DNA of 64,000 nt from Flavobacterium zhairuonense. Lineage in GTDB: Bacteria > Bacteroidota > Bacteroidia > Flavobacteriales > Flavobacteriaceae. This document shows positions 1 through 8,144 of this stretch, piece after piece; position 1 is the first letter of the stretch, and every line of letters starts with the position of its first letter. The notes under the pieces are model-generated. The model did not search any database. It was not told where the DNA came from and saw only the letters and a program-made list of their open reading frames with translations. Made by a program: the position numbers and the translations under genes. The stretch is taken from contig NZ_SJSY01000066.1 in the NCBI RefSeq assembly GCF_004352915.1, positions 122,104 through 186,103 on the forward strand, in the 5' to 3' direction.

Positions 1-531
1 TTCACTTATTTCTTGATTTGAAGTAAAAGTAATGGTGTGAAAAGTGTAATTTTTGCTGGTAACATTATCTTCAAGTACCTTTTTTATTTCGCCTGTTTCG
101 GCCATTAATTTAATCAGTTCAAAGTTTTGTTCTTTGTCTTCAATAAATTTATAAACATCTGGAACTGGCTTGATTTCAATATTTTTTGGAAAATTTCGAT
201 TTGAAGTTCCAAAAACATGTACTAAAAAATCAACATCCCCGGCGGCGATTTTAGCCTGAATCAAATTGATTTTGGCGTATAAATAATCGGCACTTTCAAA
301 ATTTGGAGTTACAACAATCTGGTTTTTAAAAGATTTTTTATTCGAATCCAAATAAAATCCAAGAGCAACTCCAAGTACAAACAAAATCAAGACCTGAATC
401 CAGTTTCGGATAAAAAACTGAATTGCTCTAAAAATAGATCTATTTATACGGTCGAAAAAACCTCCAATGCTTTTTGAAAGCTGAAAAATATCGATTTCCT
501 GATCTTGATTTTGGGGTACTTTTGTACTCAT
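1..531 (-). CDS. Wzz-like membrane protein, N-terminal part only
   Basis: The reading frame starts at the ATG complementary to 529-531 and runs off the left edge, so only about 177 N-terminal residues are seen. A charged cytoplasmic N-terminus is followed by one strong membrane helix (residues about 41-60) and then an extracytoplasmic region. That layout resembles the N-terminal half of Wzz/chain-length-type polysaccharide co-polymerases, but no signature motif is in view. It starts only 8 bp after the stop of the neighbouring minus-strand gene, so the two are probably co-transcribed. The family is an inference; the coding call is firm because the frame is open and the membrane helix well formed. 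Confidence 0.6.
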   Translation of the reverse strand, partial: MSTKVPQNQDQEIDIFQLSKSIGGFFDRINRSIFRAIQFFIRNWIQVLILFVLGVALGFYLDSNKKSFKNQIVVTPNFESADYLYAKINLIQAKIAAGDVDFLVHVFGTSNRNFPKNIEIKPVPDVYKFIEDKEQNFELIKLMAETGEIKKVLEDNVTSKNYTFHTITFTSNQEISE

Positions 532-538
532 TGATGTT

Positions 539-2218
539 CTATTTTACGTTGAAAATTTGTTCCAAAATTTTAATGGTAATCAAATAAGTTGGCTTAACTC
601 CAGTTGTTCCTAATCCGCCTGAAGCCAATGTGCTTCCGGTTTCCAAAGGATTATCTGAAGCATAATAAGCATAACGAACTTTAATATCGTGTGGCACACT
701 TTTCCTGATTTTTGATGCCGACTGAATGGCTTTTTGGTAATAGGAACCTTCCATTTCAAGGCCGATTACGCCCCAAGTTGATTCGTGAAAAAATTTCAAT
801 AAATCTCTGTTTTGCAACGAAGTTCCTAAAACCGTAACCATTGCGCCTTCGTAAACGTCAATATCATTTCCTCTAAACATATCACCGGTTAATTCATTTT
901 CGAAGAAATAATTATCGGCAGTTCCTTCGTTTATATGCGCAGTCGGAATCATAATATCGCCTTTTCCGCCTTCCAAAATTCCAGCTTTACCCATAATCGA
1001 AACCGATTTTACGTTCAGCAAAGTTTCTTTTTTAAATGGTTTCAAAAGCTCATCGATGGTTTCATACGCTTGTTCTCCAAACGCATAATCCATTACAATA
1101 ATAACCGGTTTTTCTTCGCCTACATTTGCGTTTGAAAATGCCGTTTTTGACCAGTCAATTTTGGCTGTATCAAAAATCTGAACATCAATATTGGTCCCTG
1201 AGCAATCTGGAAGCGAAATCATTCCGTTTTTCAAAGCCAGTTCTTCAACTTGTCCTCTTATTTCTTTTGAACCGGAACCACTTAATTCTTCATAAATATG
1301 AAAATCGCTTTTGCCTTTGTATTTTGATGTCAATAATGGCGTAGCAAAAATCGAGTTCATCACACTATGCATATTTGCACTAATAACATGAATCGGGCGT
1401 TTTAAAAGATCGTTTGCTTTAAGAACTTCTTTGATGTTTGTTGCCCAGATTTCTCCATGAATATGGTGTCCCAAACGCTCGCGCAAAACCGGACTAAAAG
1501 TGATTGTACGTTTATTATTTTCGACAATTTCTTCGATTGCTAATTTCCCTAACCAATAAATTACGTGCAAGAAACGATCAGGCGCATTTTCTGAACCGAA
1601 AGCGTCATAAATATCCAAAACCTCTTCAAAAGTTCTAGCCAAAATATTGGCAACGTGCGAAATTGCTTTTTCTTTTTCAATCTGCGAAAGCTTTTTTGTC
1701 TGCGTAACAGCTTGTTCTAGTTTTAGCCAATCGCGAGAAACTTCACCTCCATCGTCAATTAAAACTCTATTTTTGATTTTATGAGATTCGATGAAAATGA
1801 AAGTCAAATGCGTCAGAATATCATAAATGTCTGAACGTCCGCGTGTGATTTCGACATTCATTTGTTCTTCGTCAATTCGGTAACAATTTCTTCTTCTTTT
1901 TGGCGGAACAATTGGCTGAAAATGCGATTTTGAATATCCTTCATCTGACGTTAAGTTGATAAATCTACATTGTTCAATTCCTATTGGAAGACGTTCTATA
2001 ACATATAGAAGTCCGTTTAATTCTACTTTTTCCTCGGCAATATTTCCATAGATTTCAGGACGTAGTGCCAATAATGATTCTCTTAAACTGTCGCCAGAAA
2101 CTCCCATTGGTTTATAAAAACCACGGTTGAATAAATGACGCATTGTAATGTACATTTTTTCTATCGCCGCAGATGATTCCTGTGCTCTTGATCTTGATAT
2201 ATGTTTGGTTTCTTTCAT
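539..2218 (-). CDS. Large protein with nucleoside-phosphorylase-like C-terminus (possibly DUF6909)
   Basis: 559 residues. The N-terminal ~270 residues are helical and unlike anything I can name. The C-terminal ~250 residues read like a nucleoside phosphorylase/AMP nucleosidase fold: a glycine-rich strand (SIMGKAGILEGGKGD), the block MIPTAHINEGTADNYFF, and an EMEG motif near residue 488 that in this superfamily holds the ribose. This suggests binding or cleavage of a nucleoside or nucleotide, but the substrate cannot be read. It is widespread in flavobacteria as an uncharacterised protein, and I believe DUF6909 is the family name. It precedes the Wzz-like gene by 8 bp on the same strand. Confidence 0.6.
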   Translation of the reverse strand: MKETKHISRSRAQESSAAIEKMYITMRHLFNRGFYKPMGVSGDSLRESLLALRPEIYGNIAEEKVELNGLLYVIERLPIGIEQCRFINLTSDEGYSKSHFQPIVPPKRRRNCYRIDEEQMNVEITRGRSDIYDILTHLTFIFIESHKIKNRVLIDDGGEVSRDWLKLEQAVTQTKKLSQIEKEKAISHVANILARTFEEVLDIYDAFGSENAPDRFLHVIYWLGKLAIEEIVENNKRTITFSPVLRERLGHHIHGEIWATNIKEVLKANDLLKRPIHVISANMHSVMNSIFATPLLTSKYKGKSDFHIYEELSGSGSKEIRGQVEELALKNGMISLPDCSGTNIDVQIFDTAKIDWSKTAFSNANVGEEKPVIIVMDYAFGEQAYETIDELLKPFKKETLLNVKSVSIMGKAGILEGGKGDIMIPTAHINEGTADNYFFENELTGDMFRGNDIDVYEGAMVTVLGTSLQNRDLLKFFHESTWGVIGLEMEGSYYQKAIQSASKIRKSVPHDIKVRYAYYASDNPLETGSTLASGGLGTTGVKPTYLITIKILEQIFNVK

Positions 2219-2264
2219 GCTATTCTATATTTATAAACTCAAATGTAAATTCAAATGTAAGCGA

Positions 2265-2284
2265 ATACAAGGCATGCCTTGTAT
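2265..2284. repeat. REP-like 20-bp perfect palindrome downstream of the RAYT gene
   Basis: Perfect palindrome centred on GCATGC (core ACAAGGCATGCCTTGT) followed by TCTACAA. It lies 24 bp beyond the stop codon of the Y1 transposase and shares its core layout and 3' flank with the palindrome inside that gene. RAYT transposases are known to act on such REP/BIME hairpins; that this is the cognate substrate is inferred. Confidence 0.6.
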
Positions 2285-2307
2285 CTACAATATCATTTTT
2301 TTTTTAA

Positions 2308-2940
2308 TCATTTTGATTTATTTTCTGTTTTAAATTTATCCTTTGTCCAATTTTCCGGATTTGAAACAATATAATCGGAAATTCTTTGATAATCATTATT
2401 ACTTCTAATGATATTATCATAAAATAATTTTTGCCATTGATGGGGATATCCTAATCTGTTGGCGTGTTTTGTTACCGCAGATTTATAGGATCCAACGATT
2501 AACGAAATCGTATTTTTTCCAATATTTTGAAATCGTTGCGATCCTGGATTTTGATTTGACAATTCTTGAGGCTGTTGGGATTGTTGAGACAGGGCATGCC
2601 CTGTCTGTACATTATTTGCCTCATTCCCATTATTCACTATATCATCATCTATATTATCCGATTTTTTATCAATAATCAAAATTCCGTGAATATGATTTGG
2701 CATGACCACAAAATCACCCAATTCAACGTTTTTATGGTGTATAGGAATTTGATGCCACAATATATCGGCAATAATGCCGACCTCTGACAAAATCATTTTA
2801 CCATTTTGAATTTCTCCAAAATAATGTTTTCTGTCTTGTGTACAAATGGTTATAAAATAGGCTCCGTTCCATCCATAATCCCACCATTGTGCTCTTATTG
2901 ACGAAATACGATATTTATTTTGAAACTTTTCTTTATTCAT
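2308..2940 (-). CDS. REP-associated tyrosine transposase (RAYT, Y1/IS200-like)
   Basis: 210 residues of the Y1_Tnp/HUH family. The RAYT start WWDYGWNGAYFITICTQDR (about residues 19-37) and the metal-binding HUH motif MPNHIHGI with His83 and His85 are present. The C-terminal part (YHDNI-like helix, then SDYIVSNPENW) fits a RAYT rather than an IS200 transposase. RAYTs are usually single-copy, domesticated enzymes thought to move REP hairpins. A low-complexity insert of about 50 residues (about 93-140) follows the HUH motif and is encoded partly by a REP-like palindrome. A 15-bp inverted repeat lies just upstream and another palindrome just downstream. It looks intact. Confidence 0.85.
   Translation of the reverse strand: MNKEKFQNKYRISSIRAQWWDYGWNGAYFITICTQDRKHYFGEIQNGKMILSEVGIIADILWHQIPIHHKNVELGDFVVMPNHIHGILIIDKKSDNIDDDIVNNGNEANNVQTGHALSQQSQQPQELSNQNPGSQRFQNIGKNTISLIVGSYKSAVTKHANRLGYPHQWQKLFYDNIIRSNNDYQRISDYIVSNPENWTKDKFKTENKSK
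2587..2606. repeat. REP-like 20-bp palindrome inside the RAYT coding sequence
   Basis: Perfect palindrome AGACAGGGCATGCCCTGTCT, same GCATGC centre and ACA-GG..CC-TGT arms as the copy at 2265-2284, followed by GTACA. It sits in frame within the low-complexity part of the transposase and encodes part of a QTGHALS stretch, so it appears to have inserted without breaking the frame. Confidence 0.6.
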
Positions 2941-2942
2941 AA

Positions 2943-2991
2943 TAACTTAATGCTTCTATCTTTTTTCTTCATTAAAAGAAGCATTAAGTTA
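2943..2991. repeat. 15-bp perfect inverted repeat upstream of RAYT
   Basis: Arms 2943-2957 (TAACTTAATGCTTCT) and 2977-2991 are perfectly complementary around a 19-nt loop. It lies between the GH3-family gene stop (3009) and the RAYT start (2940). No T-run follows on the minus strand, so it is not a standard terminator; it may stabilise an mRNA end or be a mobile hairpin. Confidence 0.6.
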
Positions 2992-3008
2992 CAAATATAA
3001 ATATTTTC

Positions 3009-4505
3009 CTACTTTAAATTATCCGCGATCTTTCTGTCATTTGACAATCTCGGAATCTTATTCTGTCCGCCCAATTTTCCTTGTGATTTCATGTATTCCT
3101 GAAATCCATTTTTTGAAACTTTGGTTATAATTACTTTCTGCAACACATTTCCGGTAATCAAATCGTCGTAATAAATGTTTTGCTTTCGCATAGAATCGTC
3201 TATTGCTTCCGCGAAAACCTGCATATTTTCAGGCTCTTTTTCAAATTCAATTAACCATTCGTGATACGGTAATCCGCTTGATGGCGTTATTTGTGGCGCA
3301 ACAGTAAATTCGTTTATTACTATATTGGTTCCTGCAGTTGCTTCTTTCATTGCATTTTCGACTTCATTGGCAATTACGTGTTCGCCAAAAGCCGAAATAT
3401 AATGTTTGATACGTCCTGAAACTATGACGCGATAAGGCGCTAAAGACGTAAACTGAACAGTATCACCAATATTATAACCCCAAAGTCCTGCATTTGTAGA
3501 AACAATCAAAGCATAATTTACGCCCAGTTCTACTTCTCCGATTGTATAACGTTTTGGTCCCGAACCATCGGGATCGGTAAAAAATTCATCAGCTTTGATA
3601 AATTCGTAGAAAATTCCAGAATTCAAGAGCAAAAGCATTCCTTTTTCTTTTTGAGAATCCTGATACGCAAAAAATCCTTCTGAAGCCGGAAAAAGTTCAA
3701 TACTGTCTACTTTTTTGCCAATCATTTGCTCAAATTTGGAGCGATACGGCTCGTAATTAACTCCACCATAAATGAACAAATTGAAGTTTTTGAAAATTTC
3801 GCTGATCTTTTTTCCTCCACTTTTTTCCTGCAAACGCTCAAAATACATCTGAACCCAAGAAGGAATTCCTGAAATCACAGACATATCTTCTTTTATTGTT
3901 TCGTCAACAATCGCATTTACTTTGGTTTCCCAATCATCAATGCAATTCGTTTCCCACGATGGCATTCGGTTTTTTTGCAAATATTTCGGAACAAAATGCG
4001 CTACAATCCCAGAAAGCCTTCCAAATTTAATTCCGTGTTTTTCAGTCAAAATTGGGCTTCCTTGCAGGAAAATCATTTTTCCGTTCACAAAGTCAGCTTT
4101 TCCAGTTTCGTTGATGTAATGCAGAATCGCATTGCGAGCCGCTTCAACATGAAACGGCATTGATTCTTTTGTCAGCGGAATATATTTTGCCCCCGAAGTT
4201 GTTCCAGATGTTTTAGCAAAATAAATTGGTTTTCCTTTCCAAAGAATATTTGCTTCACCTAATTTAACTTTTTCAACATAACTTTTCAAATCTTCATAAT
4301 CCCGAATTGGCACATTTTTCTGAAAATCTTCAATTGTTTTTATTGAAGCAAAATTATGATCTTTCCCAAACTCGGTTTCTTTTGCATTTTGAATCAAACT
4401 TTTGAAAACTTCAAACTGAGTTGCCACTGGTTTATTTGACCAAGCTTGTGTTTGATTGTATATTTTTCGAGCAAATATCTTTGCAGCTATTGACTTAATT
4501 GACAT
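3009..4505 (-). CDS. GH3 auxin-responsive promoter family protein
   Basis: 498 residues matching the bacterial members of the GH3 family, which belong to the acyl-adenylating (ANL) superfamily; plant GH3 enzymes join amino acids to hormone acids. The adenylation P-loop-like motif FAKTSGTTSGAKYIPLT (about residues 93-109), the central LFPASEGFFAYQ block and the later YNIGDTVQF segment are all visible. The bacterial substrate is unknown; an acyl or amino-acid ligase role is an inference. It is followed on the same strand by the RAYT gene and preceded by a small coiled-coil membrane protein 11 bp upstream, with which it may be co-transcribed. Confidence 0.85.
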   Translation of the reverse strand: MSIKSIAAKIFARKIYNQTQAWSNKPVATQFEVFKSLIQNAKETEFGKDHNFASIKTIEDFQKNVPIRDYEDLKSYVEKVKLGEANILWKGKPIYFAKTSGTTSGAKYIPLTKESMPFHVEAARNAILHYINETGKADFVNGKMIFLQGSPILTEKHGIKFGRLSGIVAHFVPKYLQKNRMPSWETNCIDDWETKVNAIVDETIKEDMSVISGIPSWVQMYFERLQEKSGGKKISEIFKNFNLFIYGGVNYEPYRSKFEQMIGKKVDSIELFPASEGFFAYQDSQKEKGMLLLLNSGIFYEFIKADEFFTDPDGSGPKRYTIGEVELGVNYALIVSTNAGLWGYNIGDTVQFTSLAPYRVIVSGRIKHYISAFGEHVIANEVENAMKEATAGTNIVINEFTVAPQITPSSGLPYHEWLIEFEKEPENMQVFAEAIDDSMRKQNIYYDDLITGNVLQKVIITKVSKNGFQEYMKSQGKLGGQNKIPRLSNDRKIADNLK

Positions 4506-4516
4506 TTTTTGTGGTA

Positions 4517-5017
4517 TTATTTTTTGTCACTTTTCTTATTGTTTTTTTTGCTTTCGCTTTGCTCCTTCTCCATTTTTGCAACATCTTCTCTAAGCTTAAT
4601 TTCTTCTTCTGTCGCTTTCATATTTACATCCAAATGTTCCTCATTTTCGGCAATAATAGAATCTTTATTAAATTTTGCATACTCCAGTTCTCCTCTCAAA
4701 ACCTTTTGAACACCTTTTAAATAGGCCTCGTTTCGTTTTAAAACTTTTTCAAGCGAATCTGATTTTATGGCTAATTCTGTTGCATTTCGTTTTAATTGTG
4801 ATGACGAATAACCCGGAATAAATTCGCGAAGCGGTGTAAAAGCAATGATAAATGTAGTAACTAAAATCAAAAATATGCCACCTAAAGTAAACATTACGAA
4901 AACATTCATTAAAGTCAGCCTCAACGAAAAAATTTCTTCAAAAGTATTTTCGTTCAAAATTACCAATCGGTTTTTAATGAATAATTTTTTTCTGAAATTT
5001 TTACTTTTTTTAGTCAT
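4517..5017 (-). CDS. Small membrane-anchored coiled-coil protein
   Basis: 166 residues: a basic N-terminus, a cytoplasmic stretch, one membrane helix at about residues 36-60, then a charged coiled coil ending in a Lys/Ser/Asn tail. The N-terminal half resembles the region ahead of the M23 peptidase domain in Bacteroidota cell-wall peptidases, but the peptidase domain is absent. It may therefore be a scaffold or envelope accessory protein rather than an enzyme. It lies 11 bp before the GH3-family gene and diverges from tatA across a 211-bp gap. Confidence 0.6.
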   Translation of the reverse strand: MTKKSKNFRKKLFIKNRLVILNENTFEEIFSLRLTLMNVFVMFTLGGIFLILVTTFIIAFTPLREFIPGYSSSQLKRNATELAIKSDSLEKVLKRNEAYLKGVQKVLRGELEYAKFNKDSIIAENEEHLDVNMKATEEEIKLREDVAKMEKEQSESKKNNKKSDKK

Positions 5018-5154
5018 TTTGTTGTTTGTACTAGCAAATATAGTGATTAATCATCTTGTTGTAATGAGAGAAAAAACGGCAAATATTGCAATTTTATTAT
5101 TTTATAAAATATTTAACGCAGTATAAATGAAATATTTTAATCCAAAATTTCTTG

Positions 5155-5180
5155 TTGTTCGTATATTCTATATACCTTTG
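5155..5180 (+). promoter_or_regulatory. Bacteroidota-type promoter of tatA
   Basis: TTG at 5155-5157 and TACCTTTG at 5173-5180 fit the phylum's -33 TTG/TTTG and -7 TAnnTTTG elements. The spacer is 15 bp; a second TTG at 5152 gives 18. The element ends 48 bp before the tatA start. Confidence 0.6.
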
Positions 5181-5228
5181 CGGTGAAAATATAAATCAAA
5201 ATTTGCTTCGGCATTAAATATAATAGTC

Positions 5229-5405
5229 ATGGGAAGATTAGGTCTTACAGAAATCCTTGTTATCGTAGGTATTGTGATATTACTTTTTGGAGGTAAAAAA
5301 ATTCCAGAATTAATGAAAGGTTTAGGAAGTGGAATTAAGGAATTTAAAAACGCTGCTAAAGACGATCAACCTGCTGCTTCTAAAAAAGAAGAAGAAACAA
5401 AATAA
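5229..5405 (+). CDS. tatA: Twin-arginine translocase subunit TatA/TatE
   Basis: 58 residues starting [20 protein letters not shown]. One short membrane helix (about residues 6-20) is followed by the [20 protein letters not shown] hinge and amphipathic helix, the hallmark of TatA/E, then a charged tail. It forms the pore-like ring that lets folded proteins with twin-arginine signals cross the inner membrane. The phylum often has several tatA copies unlinked to tatC, as here. It has its own promoter and a strong terminator, so it is probably monocistronic. Confidence 0.93.
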   Translation: MGRLGLTEILVIVGIVILLFGGKKIPELMKGLGSGIKEFKNAAKDDQPAASKKEEETK

Positions 5406-5421
5406 GAAATTCGAACGTATT

Positions 5422-5462
5422 AAAAATCCCAGATTACAAATTGTAGTCTGGGATTTTTTTTG
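5422..5462 (+). terminator. Rho-independent terminator of tatA
   Basis: AAATCCCAGATTACA pairs with TGTAGTCTGGGATTT around a 3-4 nt loop and is followed by a T-run. Confidence 0.85.
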
Positions 5463-5525
5463 CTTATAAATTTTGCTGAAAATTTTTGAAAGAAAATTTC
5501 TATATATTTGACGAAATTTATTTTT

Positions 5526-8036
5526 ATGAAAAAAACTCTACTTTTTTTAATTTTCTTTTTAACAATCTTTACAACCTTTGCTCAAAATCCGGCAGATATT
5601 TCCCAAGTGTTTGGTAGTATTTCAGGTTTTAGTGGAGAAGTAAAAACTACTGTTATACAGCCCGACGGTAAAATAATTGTTGGAGGTCTTTTCGCTTTTC
5701 AAAATGGTTCTCAATATGGTCTTATACGCTTAAATTCTGACGGAAGTAAAGATGATTCATTTGATATAGGTAAGGGTTTTGATGACTCAGTATCTTGTAT
5801 TTCACTTCAAAAGGATGGTAAAATTTTGATTGCAGGTGATTTTAAATATTTTCAAGGTAAATTTTATAGTGGAATAATTCGTTTAAATTCTGATGGTAGT
5901 GTTGATACTTCATTTAATATATTAAATGGCTTTGTTACAAATTCTTTTGAAGCCAATTGTATTAAATCTATGGTTTTACAACCTGATGGTAAAATAGTTT
6001 TAGGAGGTGGATTTTCCTATTATCAAGGCAAAAGTCAAAATTTTTTAATTCGTTTGAATAGTGACGGAAGTAAAGATAATTCTTTTATTGTCGAAAATCC
6101 GAATATTGTTGTAAATGCTATCGGATTACAATCTGATGGTAAATTAATAATAGGAGGCCAATATCTTAAAAATAAAACCCAACAGCAAGATCGATTGATT
6201 CGACTTAATATTGATGGTAGTAGAGATGTAACTTTTACTACTGCAAGTGGATTTAATAATAATATAAATGCCATCACCATTTTATCTGATAACAGAATAC
6301 TTGTAGGAGGCGCATTTGGTGGTTTTTTAGCACGCTTAAGTAGTAACGGAATTAAAGACGACCTTTTTTCATCACAAGTTAATTTCTCATATAACGTGTA
6401 TCCATATACTTGTAACATAAACGTAATCAAACTTCAAAGTGATGAAAAAATAATTATTGGAGGCATTTTCAGCTCTTATCAAGGATCTGCAAGAAATTAT
6501 TTGACAAGAATAAATTCTGATGGTTCAATTGATAAAAATTTCAAAATTGCAGACAAATTTGATTTTCCAGATGTTAAATCAATCGCTATTCAAAATGACG
6601 GGAAAATTATTGCAGGAGGGAATTTTCCAAAATTTGAAGGCGTTACCCAAAATAGATTAATCCGTTTAAATCTTGATGGAACCAAAGACATTTCTTTTAG
6701 ATTGGGTCATGGATTTGATGAACAAGTTGAATGTATTTCTCGTCAATCTGATGGTAAAATTGTTGTCGGAGGGAATTTTATATCTTACGATGAAATTCAA
6801 CAAAATAAATTAATCAGATTTAATGCTGATGGAACTAAAGATAAAAACCTAAATATAGGTTCAGGATTTGGTGTATCAGCTACTTCAGGTAGTAATTGCA
6901 GAGTTTTAACCATAACTGCCCTATCGGATGGAAAACTTATCCTAGGAGGTACTTTTGGAACATATCAAGACAAAGAGTATCCCGCTTTAATTCGATTAAA
7001 TTCAAATGGAACTCCAGATACTTCTTTTAACACAGGTTCTGGATTATATTCTGGTACTCTAAATCACACAACTGTTAATAGTATAAAAGTACAGTCTGAT
7101 GGTAAAATATTGGTAGGTGGTTATTTTACCAGATACCACAATACAGTCTGCAGTAATCTAATTCGTCTAAATCCTAATGGATCTATAGACACGACGTTTA
7201 AATTAGGAACGGGATTTGATTCAAATGTTTTAAACATAGTTTTACAACCAGATGGGAAAATATTAGTATGTGGATATTTTAAAAAATATCAAGGTATTGA
7301 GTCAAAATATTTAATACGTTTAAATTCTGATGGAACGGTTGATAATTCTTTTAAATTACCATCTGAATTAAATATTGGATCTATAATTACAATGTGTTTA
7401 CAAAATGATGGTAAAATATTAATAGGAGCTAGCGGTACGTATACCTCTTCTGGTGGTTTAATTCGTTTGAATGAAGATGGTAGTATAGATAGTTCTTTCA
7501 ATAAAGTAGATTTGAATGGAACAATTAACTCTATAGTTATACAAAACGATAAAAAAATAATTGTTGGAGGTTATTTCCAAAATAAATTAGCTAGATATAA
7601 TTCTGATGGAATTATAGACCAAAATTTTAATGTAGGAACGTCTTTTCAAGGTAGCGCCCCTATTATTAAATCTATGGTCCTAGAACCTAATGGGCAAATA
7701 TATGTGGGAGGATGGTTTCTTGGTTACCAAGATGACAATAGATCTGCACATCTTATTAAACTTAAAGGAAATGAAGTAGTCTTATCAAACGAAGATTTTA
7801 TCAAAGAAAATAAATCTTTCTCTCTATGGCCAAATCCAGTAAAAAATACATTAAATATTAACTCACTTAATGAATCTAATTACTCAGTAAAAATTTATGA
7901 TTTGTTAGGAAGATTGATTTACACAAAAGAAAATGTAAATACTTCAATAGATGTAAGCTCTTTTACATCAGGTTTATATTTAATTAAAATAAAAGCCGAA
8001 AATGGAGAAGCTTCACAAAAGTTCATAAAAATATAA
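5526..8036 (+). CDS. Secreted delta-60 repeat protein with T9SS sorting domain
   Basis: 836 residues. The start is taken at ATG 5526 (MKKTLLFLIFFLTIFTTFAQ, a clear signal peptide) and not at the in-frame TTG 18 bp upstream. The body is some 14 delta-60 repeats of about 50 residues, each with the pattern LQ-DGKI-GG-F followed by LIRLNSDGS-D-SF, which build a beta-propeller-like fold. The last ~75 residues (FSLWPNPVKNTLNI ... GRLIYTKEN ... SGLYLIKI) are a type A T9SS sorting domain, so the protein should be exported across the outer membrane and fixed to the surface or released. No catalytic motif is visible. Terminators before and after suggest a single-gene unit. Confidence 0.88.
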   Translation: MKKTLLFLIFFLTIFTTFAQNPADISQVFGSISGFSGEVKTTVIQPDGKIIVGGLFAFQNGSQYGLIRLNSDGSKDDSFDIGKGFDDSVSCISLQKDGKILIAGDFKYFQGKFYSGIIRLNSDGSVDTSFNILNGFVTNSFEANCIKSMVLQPDGKIVLGGGFSYYQGKSQNFLIRLNSDGSKDNSFIVENPNIVVNAIGLQSDGKLIIGGQYLKNKTQQQDRLIRLNIDGSRDVTFTTASGFNNNINAITILSDNRILVGGAFGGFLARLSSNGIKDDLFSSQVNFSYNVYPYTCNINVIKLQSDEKIIIGGIFSSYQGSARNYLTRINSDGSIDKNFKIADKFDFPDVKSIAIQNDGKIIAGGNFPKFEGVTQNRLIRLNLDGTKDISFRLGHGFDEQVECISRQSDGKIVVGGNFISYDEIQQNKLIRFNADGTKDKNLNIGSGFGVSATSGSNCRVLTITALSDGKLILGGTFGTYQDKEYPALIRLNSNGTPDTSFNTGSGLYSGTLNHTTVNSIKVQSDGKILVGGYFTRYHNTVCSNLIRLNPNGSIDTTFKLGTGFDSNVLNIVLQPDGKILVCGYFKKYQGIESKYLIRLNSDGTVDNSFKLPSELNIGSIITMCLQNDGKILIGASGTYTSSGGLIRLNEDGSIDSSFNKVDLNGTINSIVIQNDKKIIVGGYFQNKLARYNSDGIIDQNFNVGTSFQGSAPIIKSMVLEPNGQIYVGGWFLGYQDDNRSAHLIKLKGNEVVLSNEDFIKENKSFSLWPNPVKNTLNINSLNESNYSVKIYDLLGRLIYTKENVNTSIDVSSFTSGLYLIKIKAENGEASQKFIKI

Positions 8037-8054
8037 TCCTTTGATTTAAAAAGT

Positions 8055-8096
8055 AAAACTCCCAAACTACGAATGTAATTTGGGAGTTTTTTATTT
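8055..8096. terminator. Bidirectional terminator between delta-60 gene and tex
   Basis: AAAACTCCCAAACTAC and its near complement flank GAAT; T-rich runs exist on both strands. It separates convergent genes. Confidence 0.8.
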
Positions 8097-8144
8097 TTAA
8101 GATTCCAAATGTTTTGGAATTTTGAATTTTGTAAATCGTAATTT

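Noticed and set aside
2265..2284. Palindrome as transcription terminator of RAYT
   Set aside because: No T-run on the minus strand; shares its core with a copy inside the gene, so a REP-type repeat fits better.
5508..5525. TTG start for the delta-60 protein
   Set aside because: Adds six residues ahead of a perfect signal peptide that begins at ATG 5526.
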